Source of the DNA: Bacteroidales bacterium
GTDB taxonomy: Bacteria; Bacteroidota; Bacteroidia; Bacteroidales; Tenuifilaceae
Direction: 5' to 3'
Length of the DNA: 32,746 nucleotides
Assembly (NCBI GenBank): GCA_017454165.1
Contig: JAFTDN010000170.1
Location: forward strand, 1 to 32,746
In this document: piece after piece, positions 15,805 to 27,100 of the stretch
How the letters are laid out: each line of letters opens with the position of its first letter
Position numbering within the stretch: position 1 is the stretch's first letter
Program-made: the position numbers and the translations under genes
Notes under the pieces: model-generated
Database searches by the model: none
What the model was told of the DNA's origin: nothing
Seen by the model: the letters and a program-made list of their open reading frames with translations, nothing else

Positions 15805-18354
15805 ATGGAGACAAAAAAAAATAAGCCCAAAACACCACCGCCCACCTACAGCTTCGATGAGGCCTACAAGGCCAGCATCGACTACTTCAATGGCGATGAG
15901 ATGGCCGCCAAGGTGTGGGTGAGCAAGTACGCCCTGAAGGACTCGTTCGGCAACATCTACGAGCGCACACCCGACGACATGCACCGACGCATAGCCAACG
16001 AGATTGCCCGCGTGGAGGCCAACTACCCCAACCCGCTGACCGCCGAACAGATACACGCCGTGCTGGCCAACTTCCGTTACATAGTACCGCAGGGCGGCCC
16101 CATGACCGGCATTGGCAACCAGCACCAGATAGCCTCGCTGTCGAACTGCTTCGTGATAGGGCAATCGGAGCGGGCCGACAGCTACGGCGGCATCATGAAG
16201 GTGGACGAAGAGCAGGTGCAGCTCATGAAACGGCGCGGCGGCGTGGGGCACGACCTATCGCACATACGCCCCAAGGGCAGCCCCGTGCTCAACAGCGCCC
16301 TGACCTCAACGGGCATAGTGCCGTTCATGGAGCGCTTCTCCAACTCCACCCGCGAAGTGGCCCAAGATGGGCGGCGTGGCGCGCTGATGCTCAGCATAAG
16401 CATAAAACATCCTGATTCAGAATCGTTCATCGATGCCAAGATGACCGCTGGCAAGGTTACGGGCGCCAACGTATCGGTGAAGATCGACGATGAATTCATG
16501 CGCTGCGCCAAGCAGGGCAAGCCCTACGTGCAGCAGTACCCCATAGACGACCCCAACCCCAAGTACCGCAAGGAGGTGAACGCCGCCGAGCTGTGGAAGA
16601 AAATCATCCACAACGCCTGGAAGTCGGCTGAACCCGGCGTGCTGTTCTGGGACACCATACTGCGCGAGTCAGTGCCCGACTGCTACGCCGACCTAGGCTA
16701 CCGCACCGTATCGACCAACCCCTGCGGCGAGATACCGCTCTGCCCCTACGACTCGTGCCGCCTGCTGGCCATCAACCTCTACAGCTACGTGGAGCAGCCG
16801 TTCACCCCCCAGGCCAGCTTCAATTTCGACCTCTTCCGCCAGCACGTGCACATAGCCCAGCGCATGATGGACGACATCATAGACCTGGAGGCCGAAAAGA
16901 TCGATGCCATAATCGAGAAAATACAGTCGGACCCCGAGAGCGATGACATCAAGGCCGTAGAGCACACGCTGTGGCTCAAGATAAAGGACAAAACGCTCAA
17001 AGGGAGGCGCACCGGCATAGGCATCACCGCCGAGGGCGACATGCTGGCCGCCATGAACCTGCAGTACGGCACCGATCAGGCCACTGAGTTCGCCGTGCAG
17101 GTGCAGCAGACGCTGGCCGTGGAGGCCTACCGCTCATCGATGCTGCTGGCCCGAGAACGGGGCGCATTCCCCATCTACGATGCGCAGCGCGAGAAGGACA
17201 ACCCGTTCGTCAACCGCATAAAGAAGGCCGACCCGGCCCTCTACGCCGAGATGGCCAAGCACGGGCGCCGCAACATAGCCCTGCTCACCATAGCCCCCAC
17301 GGGCACCACCAGCCTGATGACCCAAACCACATCGGGCATAGAGCCCGTGTTCCTACCCGTGTACAAGCGCCGCCGCAAGGTGAACCCCAACGACAAGAAC
17401 GTGAAGGTGTCGTTCCGCGACCAGTCGGGCGATGCGTTCGAGGAGTTCAACGTGTTCCACCACAAGTTTTTGGTGTGGGCCGAGGTCAACGGCCACAAGC
17501 CCAGCGAGGTGGCCCAGTACACCGACGAGCAGGTGCAGGAGCTGGTGCGGCAGTCGCCCTACCACGGCGCCACATCGAACGATGTGAACTGGGTGAACAA
17601 GGTGCGCATGCAGGGGCTAATACAGCAATGGGTGGACCACTCCATCAGCGTGACCGTGAACCTGCCCAACAACATCACCGAGGACATGGTGGCCAAGGTG
17701 TACGAGACCGCCTGGGAGAGCGGCTTCAAGGGCTGCACCGTGTACCGCGATGGTTCACGCGACGGCGTGCTGGTGGCCCTCACCCCCAAAAACGACCGTC
17801 AGGACAGCTTCCCCAGCAAGCGCCCGCAGGTGCTCGACTGCGATGTGCTGCGATTCAAGAACAACTCCGAGGACTGGATAGCCTTTGTGGGCCTGTTCGA
17901 TGGCCGCCCCTACGAGATCTTCACCGGCCTCACCAACAACGAGGTGCTGCCCATCCCCAAGAGCGTTACCAAGGGCAAAATCATCAAGATAAAAGACACG
18001 AACGGCAGCCGCTACGACTTCCAGTACGTCGACAAGTACGGCTACACCAACACGCTGGGCGGCCTGTCGCACATGTTCCAGAAGGAGTTCTGGAACTACG
18101 CCAAGCTCATATCGAGCGTGCTGCGCTACGGCATGCCCATCCCCGATGTGGTGAACCTGGTGTCATCGCTCAAGTTCGACAACGACACCATAAACACCTG
18201 GAAGGCCGGCGTGGAGCGGGCGCTGCACCGCTACATCCCCAACGGCACCAAGGCCAAACCGGGCAAGAAGTGCCCCGAGTGCGGACAGGAGTCGCTGGTG
18301 TACTCCGAGGGCTGCCTGATATGCACCAACTGCGGCCACTCGCGCTGCGGGTAG
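15805..18354 (+). CDS. nrdJ: Class II (adenosylcobalamin-dependent) ribonucleoside reductase
   Basis: An 849-residue enzyme that reduces ribonucleotides to deoxyribonucleotides with a thiyl radical generated from coenzyme B12, needing no oxygen. Key sites: SNCF with Cys115 (one of the redox cysteines), NPCGE at 305-309 with Cys307 and Glu309 in the active site, APTGTTSLM in the substrate-binding loop, and GCTVYRDGSR near the end of the barrel. The C-terminus holds a zinc-ribbon-like tail with CPEC, GCLIC and TNCGH, which in this family carries the cysteines that re-reduce the active site. No intein or insertion is seen. Single-gene unit with a strong terminator at 18382-18429. I looked for a cobalamin riboswitch in the 270-base leader and saw no recognisable B12 box. 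An anaerobic or microaerophilic life fits this enzyme. Confidence 0.95.
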   Translation: METKKNKPKTPPPTYSFDEAYKASIDYFNGDEMAAKVWVSKYALKDSFGNIYERTPDDMHRRIANEIARVEANYPNPLTAEQIHAVLANFRYIVPQGGPMTGIGNQHQIASLSNCFVIGQSERADSYGGIMKVDEEQVQLMKRRGGVGHDLSHIRPKGSPVLNSALTSTGIVPFMERFSNSTREVAQDGRRGALMLSISIKHPDSESFIDAKMTAGKVTGANVSVKIDDEFMRCAKQGKPYVQQYPIDDPNPKYRKEVNAAELWKKIIHNAWKSAEPGVLFWDTILRESVPDCYADLGYRTVSTNPCGEIPLCPYDSCRLLAINLYSYVEQPFTPQASFNFDLFRQHVHIAQRMMDDIIDLEAEKIDAIIEKIQSDPESDDIKAVEHTLWLKIKDKTLKGRRTGIGITAEGDMLAAMNLQYGTDQATEFAVQVQQTLAVEAYRSSMLLARERGAFPIYDAQREKDNPFVNRIKKADPALYAEMAKHGRRNIALLTIAPTGTTSLMTQTTSGIEPVFLPVYKRRRKVNPNDKNVKVSFRDQSGDAFEEFNVFHHKFLVWAEVNGHKPSEVAQYTDEQVQELVRQSPYHGATSNDVNWVNKVRMQGLIQQWVDHSISVTVNLPNNITEDMVAKVYETAWESGFKGCTVYRDGSRDGVLVALTPKNDRQDSFPSKRPQVLDCDVLRFKNNSEDWIAFVGLFDGRPYEIFTGLTNNEVLPIPKSVTKGKIIKIKDTNGSRYDFQYVDKYGYTNTLGGLSHMFQKEFWNYAKLISSVLRYGMPIPDVVNLVSSLKFDNDTINTWKAGVERALHRYIPNGTKAKPGKKCPECGQESLVYSEGCLICTNCGHSRCG

Positions 18355-18381
18355 CCCACGAGAGCCCTACACATCGCCCAA

Positions 18382-18429
18382 AGCTACCGGGGGAGCAGAA
18401 CGCTGATCTGCTCCCTCGGTGGCTTTTTT
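18382..18429 (+). terminator. Strong intrinsic terminator of the ribonucleotide reductase gene
   Basis: An 18-bp stem (18382-18399 with 18407-18424, two G-U pairs) around the loop ACGCTGA, followed by six T (18424-18429), 27 bases after the stop codon. Confidence 0.93.
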
Positions 18430-18493
18430 AGGGGATGTGGATGCCATGACACAAACGGCTGGCACTTATTCGTTTATATATTTTATCGGCATA

Positions 18494-18527
18494 TTTGGTA
18501 ATCGTATCATTCTTTTATCTACCTTTG
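18494..18527 (+). promoter_or_regulatory. Bacteroidota-type promoter of recQ
   Basis: TTTG at 18494-18497 and TACCTTTG at 18520-18527, spaced by 22 bases. The recQ start at 18719 would leave a leader of about 185 bases, long enough to hold the small frame at 18571-18669. Confidence 0.7.
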
Positions 18528-18570
18528 CAGCGCGGCCCATCAGTCATGTCCAACGCAAACCATAATACAG

Positions 18571-18669
18571 ATGAGCACAGTGCCCATCGTACACGAGAAA
18601 ACCTTCCGCCGCGATAGAATTGGAAAAAAGCTACACAAAATGCTCCCCTCCGCCAGCAACGATTTTTAA
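18571..18669 (+). CDS. Possible 32-residue leader peptide upstream of recQ
   Basis: A short frame starting MSTVPIVHEKTFRRDRIG and ending SASNDF, rich in basic residues, lying between the promoter at 18494-18527 and recQ at 18719. I recognise no family. It could be a translated leader peptide, the remnant of a deleted gene, or chance. Its only support is position behind a good promoter; a second short frame (from 18546) overlaps it. Confidence 0.2.
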   Translation: MSTVPIVHEKTFRRDRIGKKLHKMLPSASNDF

Positions 18670-18718
18670 TATCATTAGAGAAAGGGGAAGACAAAAGCAA
18701 ATTTTAATATGATATACA

Positions 18719-20883
18719 ATGATAGTAGATGACAATGCGCTCAAACACTCTTTAAAATCATATTTCGGATACGACACCTTCCTCCCCATGCAGGAGGAAA
18801 TCATACGCCACACTATCAACGGCGGCGATTCGATGGTGCTGATGCCTACGGGCGGTGGGAAATCATTGTGTTTCCAAATGTCGGCCCTGCAGATGGATGG
18901 CATGGCGGTAATCGTGTCGCCACTCATCTCGCTCATGAAAGACCAAGTGGATGGGCTGCGGATGAATGGCATAGCGGCGGAAGCCCTGAACAGCAGCAAC
19001 GATGAGGGATACAACCGCGACATCATGGAGCGTTGCTTGACGGGCAAGGTGAAGCTGCTCTACATCTCCCCCGAACGGCTGGTAAACAGAACATTAAGCC
19101 TGATACATGCAATAAAAGTGTCGTTGTTCGCCATCGATGAGGCCCCCATTGCATCTCAAGCTGGGGGCACGATTTTCGTCCAGAATACGCACAGCTAAGC
19201 CAACTAAAGGGACGGTTCCCACATGTCCCCATCATGGCCCTGACGGCCACAGCCGATAGGATAACAAGGGAAGACATCCTTGAACAGCTTAGCATCGCGC
19301 AGGCCCAAACTTTTATAAGCAGCTTCGACCGCCCAAATCTGAGCCTAGACGTTAAGCGGGGATACTCATCCCTCGAAAAGTTGCGCTACATAGAGAACCT
19401 CATCCACCACCACCATGGCGAAAGCGGAATAATTTATTGTCTCGCACGCAAGACAACCGAAGCCCTCGCTGTAAAACTGACGCTCGCTGGTTTTTCTGTT
19501 GGTGTGTACCATGCAGGCCTGTCAAACGCCGAGCGCAGCAGGGTGCAGGACGACTTTTTGAACGACAGGGTGCAGGTGGTGTGCGCCACCATTGCTTTCG
19601 GCATGGGAATCGACAAAAGCAATGTCAGATTCGTTGTCCACTACAATCTACCCAAGAGCATCGAGAGCTTTTATCAGGAGATTGGGCGTGGTGGCCGCGA
19701 TGGCCTGCCATGCGAAACGGTGCTATTCTACAACCTACAGGACATCATTATGCTGCGCAACTTTGCCAACAAAAGCGGGCAGCAGTCCATCAACCTCAAC
19801 AAACTGCAGCGTATGCAGGAGTACGCCGAGTCGCAGGTATGCCGCCGCCGCATCCTCCTGAACTATTTTGGCGAAGTGAGCGAGCACAACTGCGGCAATT
19901 GCGATGCCTGCCACGCTCCACCGCAATTATTCGATGGCACTACTATCGCACAGAAGGCTCTTTCGTTATTAGTTCGCGCAAATGAAAACATTGGATTCAC
20001 CATGACCATTGATATTCTACGCGGAATACAATCGGCAGAGGTGGTGTCCAACGGCTATAACCAAATAAAAACATTTGGCGTAGGCCGCGACATCTCTGCC
20101 CGCGACTGGCACGACTATTTGCTGCAGATGCTACAGATGGGTTTTTTCGATGTTGCTTACAATGAAAACCGTCACCTACGCATCACATCGTTGGGACGCA
20201 AAGTGCTCCATGACAAACAGAATGTACAGCTAGCCGTTATAAAACGCGAGGATTTCCCAGTCAAATCACGCAAGCGGAAGTTGTTAGAAACGAAACAAGA
20301 TACCATCGCAAAGCCGCACGATGCCACGCTATTCAACCGTCTGCGCGAGGTGCGGAAACGGCTGGCCGATGCAATAAAAAAACCTGCATTTGTGGTTTTA
20401 TCAGACCATTCACTTCAAGATTTAGCCCTTAAACGCCCCACATCAATGAAGGCCTTGCACGATGTATTCGGTTTTGGAGAGCATAAAGCAAGAACCTATG
20501 GAGAGCCTTTTATTGAGGCCATTGAGCAATACATATCCAACACTGAGGTCAAAGCGGCAGAAGTCCCTGCCACATGTAATCCCAGCTCCAACTGGTTTGT
20601 CGAGTATGAGCAGGAACTGCAACGCCTCATAGCTCTGAAAGAAGATACAGAAAGCCGCATCGAAGATATACGCACAAAAATTTTGCATCAGATGGAAACG
20701 CATCAGGAAGAAGAGCTGCAAACCGCGCTGTTCTCCATCCGCTATACGCCCGCAAAACAAATCATGCGATTCGATAGCAAACGGTTTAAGGCTGAAAACG
20801 AAGCACTGTTTTCATCGTACTGCGAACCACAAGAAAAGCCTGCATGTATCGTCGTTAGAAAGAAAAAAACAGCCGAATTATAG
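18719..20883 (+). pseudogene. recQ: ATP-dependent DNA helicase RecQ, frameshifted in the DEAH box
   Basis: RecQ helicases unwind DNA 3'-to-5' in recombination and repair. Two frames together give a complete protein of about 720 residues. The first (18719-19198) has motif 0 (FGYDTFLPMQEE), Walker A (MPTGGGKSLCF) and motif Ia, then derails at the Walker B site. The second continues as HCISSWGHDFRPEY and has LTATA, the motif VI region YQEIGRGGRDGLP, the zinc-binding CGNCDAC, the winged-helix RQC domain, an HRDC domain (about residues 535-615 of the joined protein) and a C-terminal coil. The break lies in a run of five C at 19143-19147: the DEAH codons require three C (GCC CAT), so two C are extra. 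Every later motif is intact, which argues for a very recent mutation, a reversible slippage site or a sequencing error. As written, only a 159-residue truncated product would be made. Confidence 0.92.
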
Positions 20884-21071
20884 TCGCGTTGCCCCTGTTC
20901 GATCAAATTCCTAAATTCAAGTTATAGACGCCCCGCTGGGAGCGCTGGAAAACGAAATTGGAACGGATGATGAGGTAAGCCCCCTCCACACCGCCCTAAA
21001 GGAAGCCATGGCCGGACGCAGCGCTGCCTACCTTGCGCACTCTCAATCGCACGTCGCCGCGTACACCAACA
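20884..21071. other. Intergenic stretch between convergent recQ and the giant gene
   Basis: About 190 bases with no gene, repeat or motif that I can recognise, ending at the terminator hairpin at 21072-21099. Confidence 0.5.
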
Positions 21072-21099
21072 AAAAGGGGCGGATTGCTCCGCCCCTTTT
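21072..21099. terminator. Bidirectional intrinsic terminator
   Basis: A perfect 12-bp stem (AAAAGGGGCGGA at 21072-21083 with its complement at 21088-21099) with a 4-base loop TTGC. On the minus strand it ends in five T, so it fits best as the terminator of the giant gene whose stop is at 21124; in the plus direction it may also stop recQ transcripts. Confidence 0.9.
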
Positions 21100-21123
21100 G
21101 TCAATAGCATGTAGCGCTAGCAC

Positions 21124-24100
21124 CTACAGCTTCACCAGCTTGGCGGCCATGCTACCCGCCCGCACCACGTACACCCCTGCGGGCATACGGCTGATGTCCA
21201 CCCGGGTGCTGCCCTCGGGCAGCAGCGGCTGGCGGTGCAGCAGCTGGCCGCTGATGCTATGCACCTGCACCTCCGTGGCCATCGGGGCCTCAATGTTGAA
21301 TATGCCCGTGGTGGGGTTCGGGTAGAGCGTCAGCGACTCGCGCAGCGTGGCACCATCGCCAAGGCCTAGGGTGGTCTGGTGCACCACCGTCAGGTAGAGC
21401 GTTACTACGCTATCGCAGCCGTATACGTTCTTCAGCGTGTCGGCATAGGCACCGCTCTCGGTGTAGATTTTGCCGTTCCAGCTGTAGCTATCATCGGCGA
21501 GCACCGTCAGCCAGTAGTGCTCGTGCGAGCTGATTGTCAGGTTGAGCGTTACGATGCTGTCGCAGCCAGCCTGGCCCTTGAGCTCCTTGATATGCGTACC
21601 GCTGGTGGTGTACACATCGCCATCCCAGGCGAAGCTACGGCCCTCGCACAGCACCGTGTCGATGGTGGTGGTGCTAGGTAGCCCCATGGTCAGATGCAAC
21701 GTTACTATGCTATCGCGGCAGTCGCCCACAGCCCGAATCGTCTGGATGTAGTCGCCTCCCTCGGTGTAGGTTGTGCCCTCCCAGGTGTAGCTATCGCCGC
21801 AGATGCTCTCCCACACCTCGTTGTACACCGGATCGGCCACATCGCCCAGCAGCAGGCTCATCGTTACAACGCTGTCGCAGCCGCCCATGGCGGTGAACGT
21901 TTGGGTGTAATCGCCGCTGGCCGTGTAAAGGGTGCCATTCCAGGTGTAATCAGATGCGCAGGTGCTCACGGCGATGGCCTCATTGAAGCCGTCCACCTTG
22001 GTCAGGTGCAGCGTTACGGTGCTGTCGCAGCCGAGCTGCGAGGTGAACGACTTGGTGTAGGTGCCAGCCTCGGTGTAGGCCGTACCCTCCCAGGTGTAGC
22101 TACCGCAGAACGCCGCATCGATGTCGATGTTGTGCGCAGGGAGCACCGTCAGGTCGATGTAGGCCAATGTGTCGCCAGCGGGGTTGCTGATGCGCTTGGA
22201 GTGCTCGCCCGTGCGGTTCAGCTCATCGCCATACCACGGGTAGGGCAGCTCGTTGGCGCAAATTGAGGTGCGGATGGTGTCGTACACCGTCTCTATTACA
22301 TTCAGGTACAGCACCTTGGTGGCATCGCAGCCTGTGGGCAGATGCGTAATCTTGGTATAGATGCCAGCGGAGGTGTACGTCTCGCCCTCCCAGAGGTAGG
22401 GGTAGCCCTCACGGATGGTGGCGGCCTCGTACACGGTGGTGGGCGGCGTGCTGATGTTCAGGTGCAGCGTCACCACGCTGTCGCGACCGCAGCTGCCCAC
22501 AAAGGTGGTGTCGTAAGTGCCGCTGACCGTGTAGGTGCGACCGTTCCAGATGTAGTTGTCGCAGGCGTTCACAGTCTCATCGTGGGCTATGGGGGTAACC
22601 ACGCCCAGCTCTATGTCGAGGTTTACGATGCTATCGCAGCCGCCCACGGCGGTGAACTTGCCCGTGTACTGGCCGCTGGCCGTCAGCGTGATGGCATTGC
22701 CATCGGCATCGGCAAAGTCGTAGGTGGGCTCACAGATGCTCAGAACCACGGTCTCGTTGTAGCCCGGAACCTTGGCCAGATGCAGCGTTACGGTGCTGTC
22801 GCAGCCGAACTTCGACACCAGGGTCTTGGTGTAGTCGCCCTCGGTGAGGTAGGTGCTGCCCTCCCAGGTGTAGTCGGCTCCGCAGAATGTGGCGTTGGCA
22901 TCAATGCCGCTATAGATGGGATGTACGGTGAGCGTTAGCGTTTTCACGGTGTCTCGGTCGTTGGGGTTGTACACCGTGGCCTCGTGCACTCCTGTCTTGT
23001 TCAGCACGTTGCCCAGCCAGGAGTACGACTGGCCCTCGCAGATGTGGGCCGTCTCGTCCACGGTGATGGGCTCGAGCACCGTCAGGCGCAGCACCGAGGT
23101 GGCCACGCAGCCCGCTGCGGTGGTGCTGGTGTGGGTGTACTCGCCGCCATCGGTGAGCTGGTCGCCCTCCCAGACAAACGGGGCCTGACTGCGGCGTATG
23201 GTGGTGTCGAGCACCGCGGGGGCCGGAGTTTGGCCTATGGTCAGGTGCAGCGTTACTATGCTATCGCGGCAGCCCGTGCCGATGGTCTCGGTGTAGTCGC
23301 CGCTAGTCGTGTACACATTGCCGTTCCAAGTGAAGCTGCCAGCGCAGATGGTCTCGCTCACCTCGTTGTACACGGGGGCCAGGTTGTCGTTCAGCAGCAG
23401 GCGTAGCACCACGGTGCTATCGCAGCCGCTGGTCGAGGCCACAGTGCACTCATAGTCGCCGCTGGCCGTGTAGGTCTCGGTGGTGCCATCGGGCTTGGCC
23501 CAGGCGTAGCTATCCTCGCAGGTGCTCAGCTTCAGGGTGTCGCGGTAGCCGTCCACCTTGGTCAGGTGCAGCGTTACGGTGCTGTCGCAGCCAAACTTCG
23601 ACACCAAGGTCTTGGTGTAGTCGCCGCTGGCCGTGTAGGTGTTGCCCTCCCAGGTGTAGTCGGCTCCGCAGAACGATGCGCTGGCATCTATGCCGCTATA
23701 CACAGGGTGCACGTTGAGCGTCAGCGTGGCGCGGATGGGGGGCTGGCCCACCTGGGGCAGCATCTTCACGTGGTCGCCAGCGGTGTACAGCTCATCGCCG
23801 TACCACTTGACGGGCAGATTGTTGGCGCAGACGTTCACCGTGCTGTCAACGGGCACTGCATCGAGCATGGTCAGGTTGAGCACCTCCTCAGTGATGGTGC
23901 AGCCATCAGCCGAAGTGAACGTCTTGGTATGCTTACCGCTGTGCGTGTAGGTGTCACCAAACCATGTGTAGGGCTCAAACACCGTCAGGTCGGTGGTGTT
24001 GGTAACGGTGATGGGCACACCGAAGGTCAGGTTGAGCGTTACTGTGCTGTCGCAGCCGCTGGCGGTCTTGTAGGTATCATCGGTATAGGCCCCATCGGCG

Positions 24101-27100
24101 GTGAGCTTCACCACCGTGCCATCGAGCTTCGTCCAGCTGTACTCGCTGAGGCAGAAAGTGGTGTCGATGCTCTCGGCATAGGCCGAGCCCTCTGTGAAAT
24201 GCAGCGTTACGATGCTGTCGCAGCCGCTAACCGTGGTGAACTTGCCGGTGTAGTCACCCGTGGCGCTCACCGTGATGTCGTTGCCCGCAGCATCCTTGAA
24301 CGGGTACGCGCAGGCGGTGATGCTCACCTCCTCCTCGTACTTATCAATCAGCGTAAAGTGCAGCGTTACGGTGCTATCGCAGCCACCTGCAGTGGTGAAC
24401 TTACCCACGTAGTCGCCGCTAGCCGACAGGGTGATGGGGTTGCCATCGATGTCGTTGAACGCGTAGGGGCCACAGGCCGTCAGGCTCTGCTCCTCGTTGA
24501 ACTCGCTCACTATGCTCAGGTGCAGCGTTACTACGCTGTCGCAGCCGCTGGCCGTGGTGAGCGTCTGGGTGTAGTCGCCGCTGGCATCGTAGGTGGTGCC
24601 GTTCCAGATGTAGCTGCCGCAGGCCGCTGCGCTAAACTCGTGGCTTAGAACCGGCGCAGCGTTCAGGTGCAGCGTTACGATGCTGTCGCAGCCGAACTTC
24701 GACACCAGGGTCTTGGTGTAGTCGCCGGGGGCGGTGTACGTGTCGCCCGCCCAGATGTAGCTGCCGCAGAACTCGGCATCAATGTCGAGGTTGTACACAG
24801 GATTGATGGTCAGGGTCAGCCTCTCGATGGTGTCCTGCACTGGGTTGGGCAGTATCCACTCGTGTTCGCCCGAGGTCGTAATCACATCGCCCGTTCTCGG
24901 GTGGACGTACTCTCCGCACACGGTAGCCGGTGCGCCTATCACTGCGGGCTCCACCACGTGGGCTAAAATGATGGGAAGGTCGGTGGTCACGGTGAAGGTG
25001 TAGGGGTTGGCGGTGGTTACCAGAACGCCGCCCACATACCACCCAGCGAAGCGGTGGTTAGCGATGGGCTCAAAGGTGAACGTAACCTCGCTGCTGCAGG
25101 TCATTCTGATGTCGATAGGCGCTGTTTCGCCATTGATTGTGCCACCCTTGATAGGATTGCCCGTGTTGTTGCCCTCGCCATCGATATTCAGCACCATGGC
25201 CGAGATCATATGCTCGTTCAGGCTGAACGTGGCCTCCACGGTAACATCGCTGGCGGGCATTATTATCAGGGTATCCCCCTGAACGGGTACAGGGTTGTTG
25301 CTGGCATCGAAAGCCGTCACGAAACCGCTGCGGTGGTAGCAGGCATCGGGGTTGAAGCTGAGCAGCACCGAGTCGCCAGCGAACAGCTCGCTGGTGCGGC
25401 TGGCGGAAACCGAGCCGTTGGCCGTCGATGCTATGGTAACCGTGTACACGCGCTCGAACTGGGCTTCCACATCAACGGGGGTTGTTACATCCATGTCGGT
25501 GCGCGGGTTGTCGGTGCGGCCATCGCTCCACCGCTTGAAGCGGTAACCCTCGGCGGTAGGCGTTGCTAGCACCGCCTCACCGTTGCCACCGTAGGTTACA
25601 GCCTGCTCTGCGGTGCCAATCAGGGCTCCATTGGCATCGGCGGTGTAGCGCAGCTTTATAGTATCAATCTCGAAGTACACATGTGCCTCTATGTTCAGGC
25701 CAGGGTCGGGCATGGTGATGGTGCTGTCGGCGAGGTTCACCTGCCCCGTCAGGTCGTTGGTGTCATTTCCAGTCTCGTGGGCCGCAATGCCACCCGCACC
25801 CTTCTTCAGGTGGTAGCCCACCACGGGTTTTATGGGTATCTTCACCGCCTCGGTGGGCGAACCCGTGGTTTGCCACTTTGCGCCTATGGCGCTCATAGCC
25901 GCCTCGTGGTAGTACACCTCTATGGTGAATGCGGGCTTAAATGTTACCTCGAACTTGAGGTCATATGGCGGCATTATCAAACTGTCGTTTATTGAAGGAG
26001 GAACATTAGTAAGGTAGGTCGATAGCATGGGTTCTACCATCTCCTTCCATGTGTTGCCATCTTTGTAATAGATCGTCACATCATCGATGGTGTAGCCTGG
26101 GGCAGGTTTTATTATGTCCTGTATGCTTATCTTGTCACCAGCGAATAGGCTGTCCACAGGGCATATCTTGTTGCCTTGGCCATCCACCACCGTATCCTGC
26201 GGATTGGTGGGGTCGGGGGCTATGTTGTAGAATTTTTCGAACACCACGTCCACCTGCACATGGCTGGCGGGCATGTCGAAGGCGTAGCCCGCTGTGGGGG
26301 CCACCTTTTGGGTGGGGTCGCCAGAGTGGTAAATATCGAGGCTGCGCAGCTTGTACCCAGCGTTGGGCGTGAGGGTGAGCTGCACGGGGTCGCCCGCGAA
26401 CAGCCCGCTGGTCTTGTCAGCCGTGGCCGTGCCATCGGTAACGCTCAGGGTTACCGTGTATATAGGTGCGAACACGGGCACCACCGTTACATCGCCGGCG
26501 GGCATGGTTAGCTTGTAGGTATTGCTACCAGTGGTGATAGGAGCGGCGGGATTGGTGGGCACGGCGTTGGCAGGGTCGCCGCCGTAGTACACGCTCAGCC
26601 CCTTGAACCCGTAACCCGTTGCGGGAGCAATGGTGAGCGTAACCTCATCGCCCTCGAACAGCTCGCTGGACTTGTCAGCCGTGGCCGTGCCGTTGGTGTA
26701 CGGGGCCATGTTTACCTTGTACACCTGCTCGTACACCACCTCTACGGTTACCGCGTAGGCGGGCATCTTGTTCTTCAGCGTGGTGTCGGTGGCGTAGGTT
26801 AGCTCCACGGCGGTGGAGGGGTCGCCCGCCTTGTATGCCTTTATGCTCTTGATCTTGTATCCCTCGTTGGGCTTATGCCCTGTAACGGTTACGGGGTCGC
26901 CCTCGGCGTAGTAGGCCACAGCGGGGCCAGTGCCGTTGGTAACCGTATAGGTGAGTGGGTAGAGCTGTACGAACTCGGCCATCACGCTGAGGTCGGCTGT
27001 TACAGTCGTATCGGTGCGGGGATTCTCAGTGTTGCCATCGCTCCATTGTTTGAAGCGGTACGCATTGGCATCCGTAGGCTTTGCCGTTACGGGTGTACCA

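Noticed and set aside
17475-18431. Plus-strand frame of 318 codons over the end of the ribonucleotide reductase gene
   Set aside because: Other-frame shadow with Arg/Gln/His-rich composition; it runs through the terminator hairpin.
19143-19147. Programmed ribosomal frameshift in recQ
   Set aside because: The site has no X-XXY-YYZ slippery heptamer or downstream pseudoknot that I can see, and a truncated product before Walker B has no likely function, so mutation, slippage of the C tract or sequencing error is simpler.
23566-24648. Long plus-strand open frame of 360 codons, and others of about 190-220 codons, opposite the giant gene
   Set aside because: They are antisense to the repeat array; the periodic similarity among them (QRYxAVAA and the like) only mirrors the sense repeats, with no signal peptide, start context or domain of their own.
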